A DNA stretch of 64,000 bases from Diploptera punctata (GCA_030220185.1 JASPKZ010001598.1:1260501-1324500); one strand, 5' to 3'. Shown: positions 1 through 9,905, numbered from the stretch's first letter. Program-made: numbers and translations. The notes: generated by a model not told the origin, from the letters alone.

Positions 1-152
1 GATTTGTTGGTTTAATTAATTTGCCGCCAGAGAAATCTTCCTCTACCGGTTTAAATAATCCTCACAGGAAAAAATGACATTAAGGAAAAATATTTGTTTT
101 GGTGTCCCCTACAACCTCCCAGAGTTTGTCGGTTTAAATAATTTTCACCCTG
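1..152 (-). mobile_element. Truncated end of a mariner/IS630-like element (at window edge)
   Basis: Read on the minus strand the segment starts at a TA and then CAGGGTG, followed by a stretch resembling the opposite window end (63904-64000): both carry a GGGNGGTTGTAG-like block about 40 bases in. The TA dinucleotide at 153-154 would be the target site. Only the terminal inverted repeat (TIR) is visible, so the transposase lies outside the window or is absent. The superfamily call rests on TA flanks and CAGGG ends, as in the middle copy at 12505. Confidence 0.5.
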
Positions 153-264
153 TATATTAGTAAAATATTTCTACCATCCTCTTCTAATCTTGAGTGCCGT
201 CCTTATCTAACAATATTCACAATAACATTTATAGTCAATGTTTTCTCTCGTTAAATTTCTTGGA

Positions 265-594
265 GGGGTGTAAGAGGTAGTGATGTGCATTCTATAACCT
301 CTCCTACCTAATTCTCAACCTCACCTGCACGTGGTACACCCTGCTTTTAACTAACGAGGTAATGGGGACCGAGTCACGGCGGTATAACAGTTCCATCGAA
401 TATGGAGGAAATTCCATATTTTGAACGCCTGACTAGAGGCTATAAGGTAGCAGCCCTACCACTAGTCTTGCTCTGTGGATGGCTGGTAACCAACCCAGGG
501 GACTTCCTACTACTCGAAGAAACTTAAGCAAAGACTGGAATGATTTACCGTACAAGCCACATGGCCTAAAACGAATTTGTTCATGATGATGATG
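265..594 (+). repeat. Dispersed repeat with GAT tail (copy 1; copy 2 at 62989)
   Basis: This block is repeated almost identically at 62989-63347. It contains GAGTCACGGCGGTATAAC, TATGGAGGAAATTCCATA (a palindromic stretch) and ends GTTCATGATGATGATG. The second copy holds an extra segment coding for the LINE-type tail RDQGRPKHRWKDQ just before the shared 3' end; in this copy that segment is replaced by a dozen bases. The (GAT)n tail suggests retrotransposition. I recognise no function for the 5' part. Confidence 0.7.
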
Positions 595-658
595 AAATTT
601 CTTGGAAATACTTGGGCGTTTTTACCCCCACCCTCCTAACATATTCCACCTCTTATGA

Positions 659-1193
659 CACTGAGCAACAAAAACGATTTTTTTTTCTCAGAAAGAAAAA
701 TATGTAATTCTGATAGTATTTTTCTCCTGAATTCAAATATGATATCGGTTTTTCTCCATCACGCAAGGTTTCCGACAGACAGGAATTTATAATTTCAAAC
801 ACTTTAATATTTTCTACATTCGTAACTACACAATATCCGAACATTCGGACTCACCTAGAAAGTAAGAAATTACGATTTTTTGCAATATTTCGCCTGTGGA
901 GCATCCCTCTTGATGGTCCAACAATAATCGGCCAGCATATTAGGATTCCATTTGCCTTGATATCTCTTTTCCCTAGCTGAAATCTCTCGAGTTAGCTCAT
1001 TTGGTTTTATTGTACAATGGACAAATGGACGAAAAAACGTTTAATAAAGAATAATTATTTAAATCCATTAATTGAAATTGAAATAAAAAAAATGGGTGAT
1101 GGAGAAATTCCAAATACATATTTGAAAACACGATAAAAACTGCATTAAGTACAACTATTGGTACTCATGAGACAAGAATCATGTTGACCAGTG
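659..1193 (-). mobile_element. CACTG-ended DNA element, internally deleted (copy 1)
   Basis: A 535-bp unit begins CACTGAGCAACA and ends with the complement of CACTGGTCAACA, so the terminal inverted repeats match at 10 of 12 bases. A second copy in the opposite orientation sits at 44268-44817. CACTG termini recall the CMC (CACTA/Mirage/Chapaev) group, but I see no clear target duplication, so the superfamily is uncertain. It encloses the C-terminal coding remnant at 870-1000. Confidence 0.6.
870..1000 (-). pseudogene. C-terminal remnant of a transposon-encoded protein
   Basis: The minus strand reads LTREIS, then KRYQGKWNPNMLADYCW, then TIKRDAPQAKY and CKKS before a stop. The same peptide with few changes is encoded on the plus strand at about 44490-44612, ending RKSSFLTF. 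The conservation of the RYQGKWNPNMLADYCW core in both copies supports a former protein end. From memory this resembles the tail of a widespread uncharacterised arthropod repeat protein; no enzymatic residues are visible. Confidence 0.55.
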
Positions 1194-1782
1194 TTATCAG
1201 TCAACATAACATGCCTAAGGGAAGACCGAGAGAGAGAATGAGAATGAAAAGGTGAGTAAACCGACCAGACTAGTACATACTTCTATTAAAACGACCAAAT
1301 AACTAAATCCTCACACACAATAGTCCAGTTCCGATAACTGTAGCCATCTTGGTGAACCCTAAGGTGCGTGGCAGGAGGAAACATTACCGAGTGGGGGAGG
1401 AAACTAGTAGCCATGCAAAAAAAATCTTAATAATAATAATAAAATTAATTGTTATAAAAACAACACTCCAAACTTATGAGAAAACAAAACTATTCACTAA
1501 TACAGAACTAATAGATAAAACTATTCAACGTGTAGTAACTATTATGTTTTCAAAACTGAGTGTAGTTACTAGCAGTTCCTGCAACTCACCCTCCCCTCTT
1601 ACCGCACCATACACCCCTCAAATGAAGCTACAGAAGTCAGAGCTGCACAGTATATGTCTTCATAGCCTAAGATATTTTCTCTCGAAAAGTTTTCCAATAA
1701 ACTGTTGAAAGTATTTCTACTGCACCAATATGAGCTACAATATGTATCTCAAAATTTAATCTAATGTGTGGCAATATTAAAA
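1194..1782. other. Unassigned AT-rich sequence
   Basis: I see no recognisable element here. An open frame of 119 codons at 1349-1708 on the plus strand has no familiar motif and biased low-complexity composition, so I do not treat it as a gene. Confidence 0.4.
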
Positions 1783-2240
1783 GAACCCATAAAAACACAA
1801 GAAAAGAAACAAAAATTAAATTTTATAAAGTAATGGCTGTTGCTGTATTGATGTATGGATCAGAATGTTGGACGATCACTAAAAGACAAGAACAATGATT
1901 GGAAGCAGCTGAGATGAGATTTTTAAGAAATGCAGTATAGCAGGATATACTCTGCTGGATAAGAAAAGGAATGAAGATATAAGAAAACAACTAGTTTTTT
2001 TCAAACTTACAGACCGAATAATTAAATATAGAAACGACTGGAAAGAACATATTGATAGAATGCCAGAAGAAAGATTTCCAAAATTATTGCTAAATTATAA
2101 ACCGCACGGAAGGAGAAATGTTGGACGTCCACACAGAAGATGGTGTAAACAATTTTAACAATTCTAACTTTCATGAAACCAGAACGAGGCAACAGGCTTA
2201 ATCCCTGGATGATGATGATGATGATGATGATGAAGATGAT
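1783..2240 (+). pseudogene. LINE RT C-terminal remnant with GAT tail
   Basis: Across shifted frames the segment reads KFYKVMAVAVLMYGSECWT, AAEMRFLRNA, then KYRNDWKEHIDRMPEERFPK and GRRNVGRPHRRW. This YGSE-W ... W--H--RM ... GR--VGRP-RRW order is the typical end of many arthropod non-LTR retrotransposons. Downstream comes CCAGAACGAGGCAACAGGC and an eight-unit GAT microsatellite that serves as the 3' tail. At least one internal stop and a frameshift show it is dead and 5'-truncated. Confidence 0.8.
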
Positions 2241-2474
2241 ATGTATCTCAATATCCTAGATATAGTAACATTATAATAAACTGGATGGTTCAAAAAGGTT
2301 TAGATTGTCCTTTGCTTAACAACTGCTTGAGGTCTCTCATCCACATAGCACCAATTGAAAAGCTAAAGATGTAACATGTTCTTCCAAAAGGCCTACAAGA
2401 TAATTTAAAGAAATCTTAGGCATAAATTTTATTATTTTAACCTTATCAGACACATGTTAATCACATAAGTGGGC

Positions 2475-2725
2475 ATTCATCCAGTCAGTATAGGGTGACA
2501 TGTGGTCAGTAATTCGATTCCCTCAGCCGTTATAGATTGTTTCTATACCTAGAGCCGCTGTTTATTGTAGCTATCCAAATTCCTCAAGATTCTGGGCAGA
2601 CATCAGTCCCATATCGCCGAAATTCCATGGAAAAATGGATTTCCTCATCGGGAATCAAATTAGCATAAGTCCCTTAATTCTGCACCAAAGAATGATGCCT
2701 TACACCGCTCGGTGCAATACACTCT
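2475..2725 (-). mobile_element. Degraded SINE-B copy
   Basis: On the minus strand this region follows the body of the SINE-B family (10829, 43205, 56884): CCATGGAATTTCGG, GATATGGGAC, GGATAGCTACAATAA, and ACTGACCACATGTCACCC in the same order and spacing. The tRNA-like head (internal promoter box B) is eroded. Divergence is clearly higher than between the other copies. Confidence 0.65.
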
Positions 2726-3105
2726 GTTGTAATACTAATGTCAAATGTAAGTTAATGTCTACGTTAGGGGGGATATATTTTGTTCTAGTAAAGGCCTATA
2801 ACATATAAACCTACAGCTAAGATCAAAACAATAGACTACTAACAGGAGTAACTATATTTTCCACAACTATTGAATATCTTTTAAAAACGCTATAATTATT
2901 TGTATATAGCCTATTAAAAAATTCTGGTAAATTCGTAAATGGAATATATTATAAAAATAATTCATTAATTTACCAATGATTCTCCTTTCCGTTCCTTTCT
3001 CTCAATTCACTTCCTTTTAGTTCTCTAATTCTTTATTCAGATTGAGAGAGCAGGTTGTCTTAGCAACCACAAACTGTAAAGATCTATTGAACTAACTCAG
3101 TAGAA
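2726..3105. other. Unassigned AT-rich sequence
   Basis: No coding potential, tRNA-like head or terminal repeats were recognised in this interval. Confidence 0.4.
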
Positions 3106-3964
3106 GAAGTTCGGGTAATGTGGACCCTTCGGTTTGATTGGACACACTGTTAATATCTTCTTTAATTGATGCTTTCATCAAACAGAACATATTTTAACTT
3201 CTTCCCCTCATTAACTTTGACATTTTCAAGACCAGTTTCATTTATTCTTTGTGCGAAGAAGGGTTTATTTGTGATATTTATGAAAATTCCATTTCAAAAG
3301 TTTTTCATGTTAAGAATCAATCCTTAATGTCTGCTATTGAATATAATAAATATTGAAAAATCTCCTAAATATGTTATATATATGCTGTTTTAATACACTG
3401 ACGGGTTTGGTTTGATAGTATATAACATGATGGCTGTATAAAATAATTAAGCATAACAAAGGAATTCGGTTAATGTGGACCCTCGATGAGGAGGTTCACG
3501 AATGCGTATGTTTTATCAATGAGGATGCTATCTATAAAAACCATGCACTTAATTAATTTTATTTAATATCCTTGTAATTTTGCTAAACCCAAAAACAGTT
3601 GCTGTCTGCAGATAAATGGCGTGTGAATGTTACAATCAACAATAATTTTATCAAAACGTTAAAAAAATATTAACGCTTTTTAATTACGATCAGCCATAAA
3701 TACTTTCAGATTTATCTGTGCCTGTCTGTATAAATTAATAGAGTAAATAAACTTAATATTAGGTTAAAAGCTAGGGTGGACTCTGGTGTCCACTTTACCC
3801 GAATATGGAGGTTAAAGTGGACCTTTCTTGTAATGTAAAACAGTTTATAAATTATGAAGATGGTTCCATATTTGAATAAAACAACAATGCTATTTCATAG
3901 TTACAACACTAATGGTAAAGAAAAACAACAAATTCAAAATAGGGGTGCACATTACCCGAAGTTC
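3106..3964. mobile_element. MITE-like element with GTGGACC inverted ends
   Basis: The left end reads GAAGTTCGGGTAATGTGGAC and the right end is its near-complement, GTGCACATTACCCGAAGTTC, giving inverted repeats of about 20 bp over an 859-bp unit. The same core recurs inside: GTTAATGTGGACCC near 3470, GTCCACTTTACCCGAATATG near 3790 and TTAAAGTGGACC near 3825, as if sub-terminal binding sites were multiplied. No transposase frame is visible, so it is probably non-autonomous. Confidence 0.65.
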
Positions 3965-4014
3965 CTCTAATAATAAAATTCTGTTGAGGTGAACAGTCAT
4001 AAAGTAGGCCTATA

Positions 4015-4158
4015 CTTTAAAATAAGTAAATATCTTCGCAGGTGTCGTCATCCTCAACTAGGCTCAAGATCAAAGCCGATTGCTGTAAGGTCTACAGTTT
4101 ATTTTTAATTAGCCTAGTTGAGGACGACGGCACCTGCTAAGGTATTTACTTATTTTAA
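4015..4158. mobile_element. Short hairpin MITE (GTCGTCCTCAACTA family)
   Basis: Two inverted arms of about 50 bases (about 4017-4066 and 4109-4158) share TTAAAATAAGTAAATA, GCAGGTG and CGTC-TCCTCAACTAGGCT in reverse complement, with a loop of some 40 bases. The inner arm motif TCGTCCTCAACTA also occurs in the larger foldback at 41934-43054, suggesting related families. Confidence 0.75.
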
Positions 4159-4559
4159 TATTTTACTTTAGCCCAGTACTAGGTGTATAGATGAACAGGA
4201 TAAAAGTCTACTTTACGGTGCTATGTAAGTTGTAGGTCTCCTTCCAGGCCCGGCATATCGGTTCTATTCCCATGGCCCATACCATTATTTTTGGTTGGGC
4301 TAGTGACCGTGAGGGGAGATTACAACTCTCCGGTTGGCCTCTTCTGCCCTTTTTATAATTGAGTCTCGGAGTCATGAGGCAGCACCCTGGTGAACTCCAC
4401 TAGATCGCCGAAACTACATATTTTCAATACCTGTGTATTGCCAAGTAAACTATTTTCTTTTCTAACATGAGATGATGTGAAGGATGGTACAAAAGAATGA
4501 ATGAAAAATTAAATGACATAAAGGGGAGGAAAGGGGAGAAGGGGAAAATGTTGCTGGAT

Positions 4560-4703
4560 AAAATTCGGGAAACAGAGAATAACCCGAGAAATCCCGTTTG
4601 GCCCTCCACCAATAGTCCTCTGGAACCGCCAGGATTTGAACCTGAGATCCCAGTCAGGGCAGCAGAGCGCAGCAGCCACGCGTCTATAGAGACGGCATCT
4701 TAA
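4560..4703 (-). mobile_element. Possible tRNA-derived SINE head
   Basis: The minus strand has TAGACGCGTGG (box A-like) and, 34 bases on, CAGGTTCAAATCCTG (box B-like) in tRNA order, ending near a run of purines. It does not resemble the other SINE heads in the window. The 3' boundary is not resolved, so only the head is annotated. Confidence 0.4.
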
Positions 4704-4840
4704 AACTCTTCCATCGTCTTGGCTTCTCTGACTGCCCGCTAGGAATACTAATGTCCTCCTCGACAAACTCTTCTATGTTTTCATAATTTCCTCCATTTCT
4801 AACTCTTCTAAATGGAGCCAGGAATTTAATGTACAAAAAG

Positions 4841-5220
4841 GTTTTTTTTTTAAATCCAATACCCTAGGTTGTCATTTTCAGATATTTTTGTTGTTCTCTC
4901 CTGACTTTGGCGTAATTGTAACCCACATCTAAGATTGGGGCGCCTGGAAGGCGGAGTTACGTTGCCCCAATGATGTGATGTTGATGATAGTGGTGCGCCA
5001 GGAGAGTCCTTAATCCTAAATATAATCAATGGCGAATATGAATAACAATGATGGCCATATGATGTTCGGGAACCGTTTGGGCCTTACAGTTTCCAGACAC
5101 CTGTCTTACAGGTGAGGCAAAACCCTGAAAAAACCTCACTCAGGAAACTTGTCCCGACTGGGGATCGAACCCGGGCCCACTGAGTGACAAGAGAGCTACC
5201 TTGAGACCACAGCGGTGGAC
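4841..5220 (-). mobile_element. SINE-A2 (tRNA-derived), copy 1
   Basis: The minus strand starts TCCACCGCTGTGGTCTCAAG, has box B GGGTTCGATCCCC and shares about 190 bases with SINE-A. After GGCCATCAT it switches to a different 3' body: AGGATTAAGGACTCTCCTGG, GGCGCCCCAATCTTAGATG and CAGGAGAGAACA, ending in an A-rich tail (T run at 4841-4850). A second, colinear copy is at 11196 and a 3' fragment at 22495. Confidence 0.85.
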
Positions 5221-5221
5221 C

Positions 5222-5680
5222 TAAAAGTCAAGACTGCAACATAATATAATGAGAAGTTAGACTTATGATTAGGGCTTGGATTTTTATGTACTAAAAATAC
5301 TATTGCAACATAGTATAATGGGAAGTTAGACTTATGACTACCTTTTGTTTTTGTTTCACACACAAACAGTTGAAAAGTAGCCTATAACGAGAAGTTAGAC
5401 TTCTGATTGTCTTTTGTTTTGATTTCACACACAAACAGTTGAATAATATATACTATCTGTATTGCAATTTTATCTTTTATTACATAAAAGTCCTAGCCCT
5501 ACTTATGACTGTCTTTTGTTTTAGTTCCACATACAAACTGTTGAATAGTATAATGAGAAGTAAGCCATCTGTCTTTTATCTTAGTTTCACGCACGAACAT
5601 TTGAAAAATATATATGATCTGTATTGCAATCTTGTATTTTATTACGTAAAAATCATGACTTTACTTACAATCTACTACGT
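5222..5680 (+). repeat. Diverged tandem subrepeats next to SINE-A2
   Basis: A unit of about 90-100 bases recurs four to five times: AGAAGTTAGACTTATGACTG, TCTTTTGTTTTGGTTTCAC, ACAAACAGTTGAATAGT. The same subrepeats follow the second SINE-A2 copy at 11590-11790. Two longer units also share TATCTGTATTGCAAT and TTTTATTAC. No open frame is conserved through the array. Confidence 0.75.
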
Positions 5681-6060
5681 GGCAAGTGAATTTATATTAG
5701 TCTACTCTGAAAAACGGACCTTAACCTCTGGATAAATAATACGAATAAAAGCTGCTAAAAATAAATAGTTATAATGATCTCTAGTCTGCAAGGACATAAA
5801 TAAAATTAAGACGTCCATAACGAATCATATCGCACATCCTTAACAAGAAACATAAAATTTATAGTAATAACTGACAGGAGAAAGAATGTCGGACTATAAC
5901 TACATGACTTTAGAGTACGTGAATCCTGCTCAGCCAAAGGAAATTCATAAAATAACCTTGATATTAAAATTAAACAAACAATCTTCAGTGTTTCAAGCAT
6001 AGCTTTGCAGAATTAAAATGGTAGGCTAATAGATTGAATGGAACACAAAATTAACGAAAC
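5681..6060. other. Unassigned AT-rich sequence
   Basis: I see nothing recognisable in this interval. Confidence 0.35.
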
Positions 6061-6417
6061 CTCATCTATTTTTATTTATTTTTTAAATTTTATTTTAACA
6101 TCCAATAGAGCATCATAGATGCTTTAGGACGTGTCCAGATTACAATATGTACATAAGCAACAATATAAAATATAACATACATACACAAATATATAATAAA
6201 ACTAATTTTCATTGCAATTAAAATACACCATAATATCAAGGGGCAGCAGTTTCACAAGAAAAAATGGAGATGCAATTCCAATCAAATATTACTTACAATT
6301 TTAAATTTAGGTATTCACCCATACTTAATGGTATGTAAGACAATAAAATGTTCTTTACATCAAGCTTAAATGTTCTGCTCGTAAGAAGTTTACCATTGGA
6401 AGGGAGATGATTATAAA
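6061..6417 (-). pseudogene. LINE C-terminal end (L2/CR1-like), downstream half
   Basis: The minus strand reads LYNHLPSNGKLLTSRTFKLD, VKNILLSYI, then GEYLNLKL and a stop. This matches the end of LINE proteins in which 'YN-LP' precedes a helical KLK tail. It is the continuation of 7150-7645; the HP1 repeat at 6418-7131 splits the element. Confidence 0.65.
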
Positions 6418-7131
6418 GACTATTTAACTCATGCCCCAAATGGGAGTCAATGACCAATCACGTTTCAATGATTTCTGTTTTACAACCAATCAGAGTCGTG
6501 TTTCACGAAATATTTATCAGTGTTATAATTACCATATTAAAGAAAGCCCCTCCTTTTTTAATATTCTGAACAGGTCTGACGAATATTTTGCAGTGACTAA
6601 GCCCGTAAGAAGTACGGCTACCAGATTGTATATATAGTGCATAGATGTCAACACATGCCGCATGCGGGAGTTAATATAAAAACATTTGTAACAATTGATT
6701 ATACCACCAAAAAAAGAAACCACTGTTTGCACTTTCTTAAATGTATTTTTTCCCAGGTAACAATCCAGAAAAATATAATTGTCATATTTACATCATACGA
6801 CATCAGAAATGAATTAATATACAGTTTGATGTGTTTCATTTTTTCTCCACTAGAGAGCATTCTTACAATATTGCGTTCCTTTGGCAATAAATAGTATGAT
6901 CTCGTTGCAGTGATAAACAAAAGAAGCAGATGAAGCGTACCTATCGTTTCTCATTTGTTTTCAAACATCGCCGTTTACATTAAATATATACATATTTTAA
7001 AATAACTATATTTAAATAATGATTTGTGAGTAAACAGCTTAATTTTATTCGTTAAATAGTCCTAACAAATGCCACTCTTGATTTCCAAATTCTCTAGATA
7101 AATTGGAAATCACTCGTGGCATTACTTATGA
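6418..7131 (-). mobile_element. HP1 hairpin-ended repeat (long-module form)
   Basis: In its own orientation it begins TCATAAGTAATGCCACGAG with a hairpin of roughly 20-bp stem (about 7073-7126), then GGACTATTTAACGAATAAAA, and ends CCCATTTGGGGCATGAGTTA near 6418. The inner GACTATTTAAC motif is matched in inverted orientation at the far end. It carries the long central module with a T-rich stretch and CTCCCGCATGCGGCATG. It interrupts a LINE whose halves lie on both sides, so it is an inserted element, not a simple duplication. Confidence 0.75.
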
Positions 7132-7149
7132 TTACTACCTCTATGTGAT

Positions 7150-7645
7150 AGGCTGTTAATACTTCTGTTAAGCCTGTGTGTATATTATTAGATATTCTAG
7201 TGCTATGATCAAGTAAATGTGAATTTATTTTGAAGAGTTTTAAATTTTTATGAATAAAGCAAACTGATTCTAAAATGTAAATACAAGGAACCGGTAATAT
7301 TTTGAGTTCTTTGGAGAGTTTCTTACTTTCTGTTCGGATGGTGCTTTCTTCATGATTTTAATCATTCTTTTTGTAATTTGAGTAGATTTTGGTGATGATA
7401 TCCACAGTATTATACCGTATGTTAACTGCGAGTGTATGTATCCAATATATACAGTTTTAATACTTCCTCTGGTAATATTCTAGTGAAGACGCGAATTGCA
7501 TAGCATAATCGGTGATTTTCAGATAAATTTTGTATATGGCATTCCCATGACAGATTTGAATCAATCCATACACCTAGAAATTTGGCACAATTTGCTTATT
7601 TTATTAAGGCGTCATTAAGCATAATGTTGATGGGGTTATTCAGAT
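7150..7645 (-). pseudogene. LINE RT C-terminal domain (L2/CR1-like), upstream half
   Basis: Frames on the minus strand give KFLGVWIDSNLSWECHIQNL, YAIRVF, LPEEVLKL, QLTYGIILWG, IKIMKKAP, LKILPVPCIYILESVCFIHK and FKINSHLLDHSTR. This order (FLG ... W--HI ... YGI--WG ... L-ILP--C-Y--E) is diagnostic of the RT thumb and tail of CR1/L2/Jockey-type LINEs. Stops and shifts are present. It continues at 6417 across the HP1 insertion. Confidence 0.75.
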
Positions 7646-7658
7646 TCTGTTGATTGAA

Positions 7659-7660
<2 letters not shown>

Positions 7661-7692
<32 letters not shown>
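7661..7692. repeat. (TA)n microsatellite
   Basis: About 32 bases of alternating AT directly before the SINE-A head; a second run follows the SINE at 8051-8099, so the SINE probably inserted into a TA tract. Confidence 0.9.
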
Positions 7693-7693
<1 letters not shown>

Positions 7694-7704
7694 TTATGGG
7701 TGTA

Positions 7705-8049
7705 CAATCCACCGCTGTGGTCTCGAGGTAGCGTGCTGCCTTGTCACGCACCGGGCCCGGGTTCGATCCCCGGTCGGGGCAGTTTTTCTGGGTGAGGTTT
7801 TTATCGGGGGTTTTTCCTCACCTGTAAGACACATGTCAGGAAAACTTTAAGGCCCAAACGGTCCACGAAATCATATGGCCATCATACTTATCATTATCAT
7901 CCTTACCATTATCATTATCATCCTTCACCGGTGTGGAAAGCAACGGGAAGCTACCACACCTACACAATTCCCTAGTAAAGCTGCAAGCATAGCATGAAAA
8001 TGCTGTGATTGCAGTGAAGGACCTGCCTTCGGGCAGAATTATTATGGAT

Positions 8050-8054
<5 letters not shown>
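7705..8054 (+). mobile_element. SINE-A (tRNA-derived), copy 1
   Basis: The head reads TCCACCGCTGTGGTCTCGAG with box B GGGTTCGATCCCC, as in Pol III internal promoters. The body has TGAGGTTTTTATCGGGG, CTCACCTGTAAGACA, GGCCCAAACGGTCC, an ATC-rich variable stretch, CACCGGTGTGGAAAGCAACG, and near the end CTGCCTTCGGGCAG, which folds as a five-pair stem with a TTCG loop. It ends in ATGGATGGAT. It lies within (TA)n on both sides. Confidence 0.9.

Positions 8055-8099
<45 letters not shown>
8051..8099. repeat. (TA)n microsatellite
   Basis: About 48 bases of alternating TA following the SINE-A 3' end. Confidence 0.9.
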
Positions 8100-8101
<2 letters not shown>

Positions 8102-8129
8102 TCTACAATTAACGTAGACTTCAAAGAAG

Positions 8130-9307
8130 TAGTGCAGTAAAAGCTCTTTATTCGCAGGTTAAAAAATTGCGATACAGTTCCTGTATTCGCGGCTAAAATG
8201 TTCTTCATTCGCGGATCCAGTCGGTATATAGAAGGATTAGGTATCCTTTATTAACGCATCGGCAACTTTTTTTACAACAGGTACGTGCCAAGGCGGCTTT
8301 TACAAAGAGTGATTCAAACCAAATGAACAAATATCAAAATAAAACAAACCTCATTGTCACCAAGCCTGAATTTAGTTGTTAAAAGCCGCCGCCCCCGTAT
8401 TTCACGTGATCTTTAATAAATGCTGCCTTCGCCACGAAAGGTGGAAAATCTTTCTTTCCAGATACCTTTAACTTCTTCTTGTTTAATAATTTTTGCATTA
8501 TGTGGAATACCTTTTTTGGTTTTATTGTTTCAACTTGTCATTCGTTGCAATAATTTTGATTGAATAACAAGTGTCTCTTCTGTCTTGTTCCTAACTTATA
8601 ATGTAAAAGAAAAGAAAAAAATTATTTCCGAAGCGGAATAAAGTTGTTTGCCGCTTAAAGTTAAAATAGAAGTACTTGGCCGTTTAGGCGTTGGCTAATC
8701 GTTTGCATAATTCAATGTTAATGAATCAACTGTATGATTCCGGAGACAAAATAAGGAATTCTATCGCTGAATTCAACCTGAATTGAAAGACCTTTTAAAA
8801 GCTGCAAAACAGGGGAAAAAAGTATTAAGTTCTTTAAGCCCTTGCCTAAGCTTGACAATAATAGGCTAATTAATAGAAATTGTTCAAAATCTCTCACTGA
8901 ATTTATTTTATTTAGACGTTTTTATTTTATCTTGGAACCTTGGAACGTTTCCCCTATATACCCGTACAAATTCTTCTTCTTCTTCATATTCTTCCTTACA
9001 AGTATTAGACAAGGCCTGTTACGATCCTATAGAAAATTTTCCCTCCAGCGTTTCATAGGATGGCCCAGAGATCATCATCCTCTTGATTTATTATAAACAG
9101 CCTTGGGGATTCGATTTCAACTCATTCTTTCTAGATGGTGTTTCCAATTTAGTTGGTACTGTTTAATATATTCCAAAATTTGCGTAGTTTTCAATTCTTT
9201 TAAGATGTTGATACCCATGCAAATTACCATTCCATATTCACGGTTTCTTTATTCGTGGCGTATTTACGGAACATATCCCACGCGGATAAGCAGCTTTTAT
9301 TGTACTG
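8130..9307 (+). mobile_element. Tigger/pogo-like DNA element remnant, copy 1
   Basis: The left end TAGTGCAGTAAAAGCTC and the right end (complement CAGTACAATAAAAGCTGC) are inverted repeats continuing into TTATTCGCG-type sequence, which resembles CAGTA-ended Tigger/pogo elements. A plus-strand stretch near 8600-8870 reads KRK.. , LPLKVKIEVLGRLGVG and FNVNESTV, similar to the helix-turn-helix start of Tigger-type transposases. The shorter copy at 10200-11193 encodes MSSKRKIVQNLSL at the matching place. A LINE fragment is inserted at 8973-9219. Confidence 0.65.
8973..9219 (-). mobile_element. LINE 3' fragment inserted in the Tigger-like element
   Basis: The fragment starts with a (TTC)n tract, the complement of a GAA tail, and on the minus strand encodes PKAVYNKSR, followed by SLGHPMKRWRENFL and a polar KK-RRR end. 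It is the same family as 38300-39375. CAAATT at 8967-8972 and 9220-9225 is a 6-bp target duplication, and the empty site is represented in the copy at about 10765-10775. Confidence 0.75.
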
Positions 9308-9564
9308 ATAATAGTGGACAAACAATAAACACACCAAACAACCAGTAGCAGTAGGCATTAGGACAAAATCAATAAACAAGCTAAACTATTACACATCCAA
9401 GTTAACTGTTCACGGGCGGAGGGGAAGAGTTTTAGCGCTAGTGTCGCCGATCTACTGAATCTGTGGAAGGGATGTAGGAGAAAACTGTACATCCGATCAC
9501 GTATTGAAATTTTTCAACTTCAAATGTGGGGGGGAGAATCTCTAAACACGTGTGAAAGATCTTA
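9308..9564. other. Unassigned sequence
   Basis: I recognise no element; a G-rich run (GTGGGGGGGAG) near 9530 is the only feature. Confidence 0.3.
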
Positions 9565-9905
9565 ACATGGTTGTCAAATTAGTCATTTAAGCACGGAACG
9601 CTCAAGCGGTCGGATCATTTAAAATCACAGTATTTGTCGCCTCTCTGTTACCAGCTTCACAATAAATCACAAGTGGCAACATGTAATGAGAAGGGCAAGG
9701 AAGGGACAGCTCATTCCTTCCTAGACGTAACACCAAAAGTAACAGGGTTGTCAAGTTAGTCATTCTGCCACTGACCGCGCAGAACGACGGATCATTAAAA
9801 TACATAGTTTTTGTCCGCTCTCTACCTGCCAATCAAACAACATAATGCAGAGGACAGGAAGTGGCAACATAGTAAGGAATAGAAAGAGAAAGACAGTTCG
9901 TTAAT
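9565..9905. repeat. Two diverged tandem units of about 178 bp
   Basis: GGTTGTCAAATTAGTCATT at 9570 matches GGTTGTCAAGTTAGTCATT at 9748. Both are followed by CGGATCATT-AAAAT-CA, TGTC-GC-CTCT, CAAGTGGCAACAT or GAAGTGGCAACATAG and AGACAG or GGACAG in the same order. The units are diverged but colinear. No protein family was recognised. Confidence 0.65.

Noticed and set aside
1349..1708. 119-codon open frame
   Set aside because: No recognisable motif, low-complexity lysine/isoleucine start and no copy elsewhere in the window.
7705..7790. Functional tRNA gene suggested by boxes A and B
   Set aside because: No acceptor stem pairing or anticodon arm; the same head is followed by a conserved SINE body in many copies.
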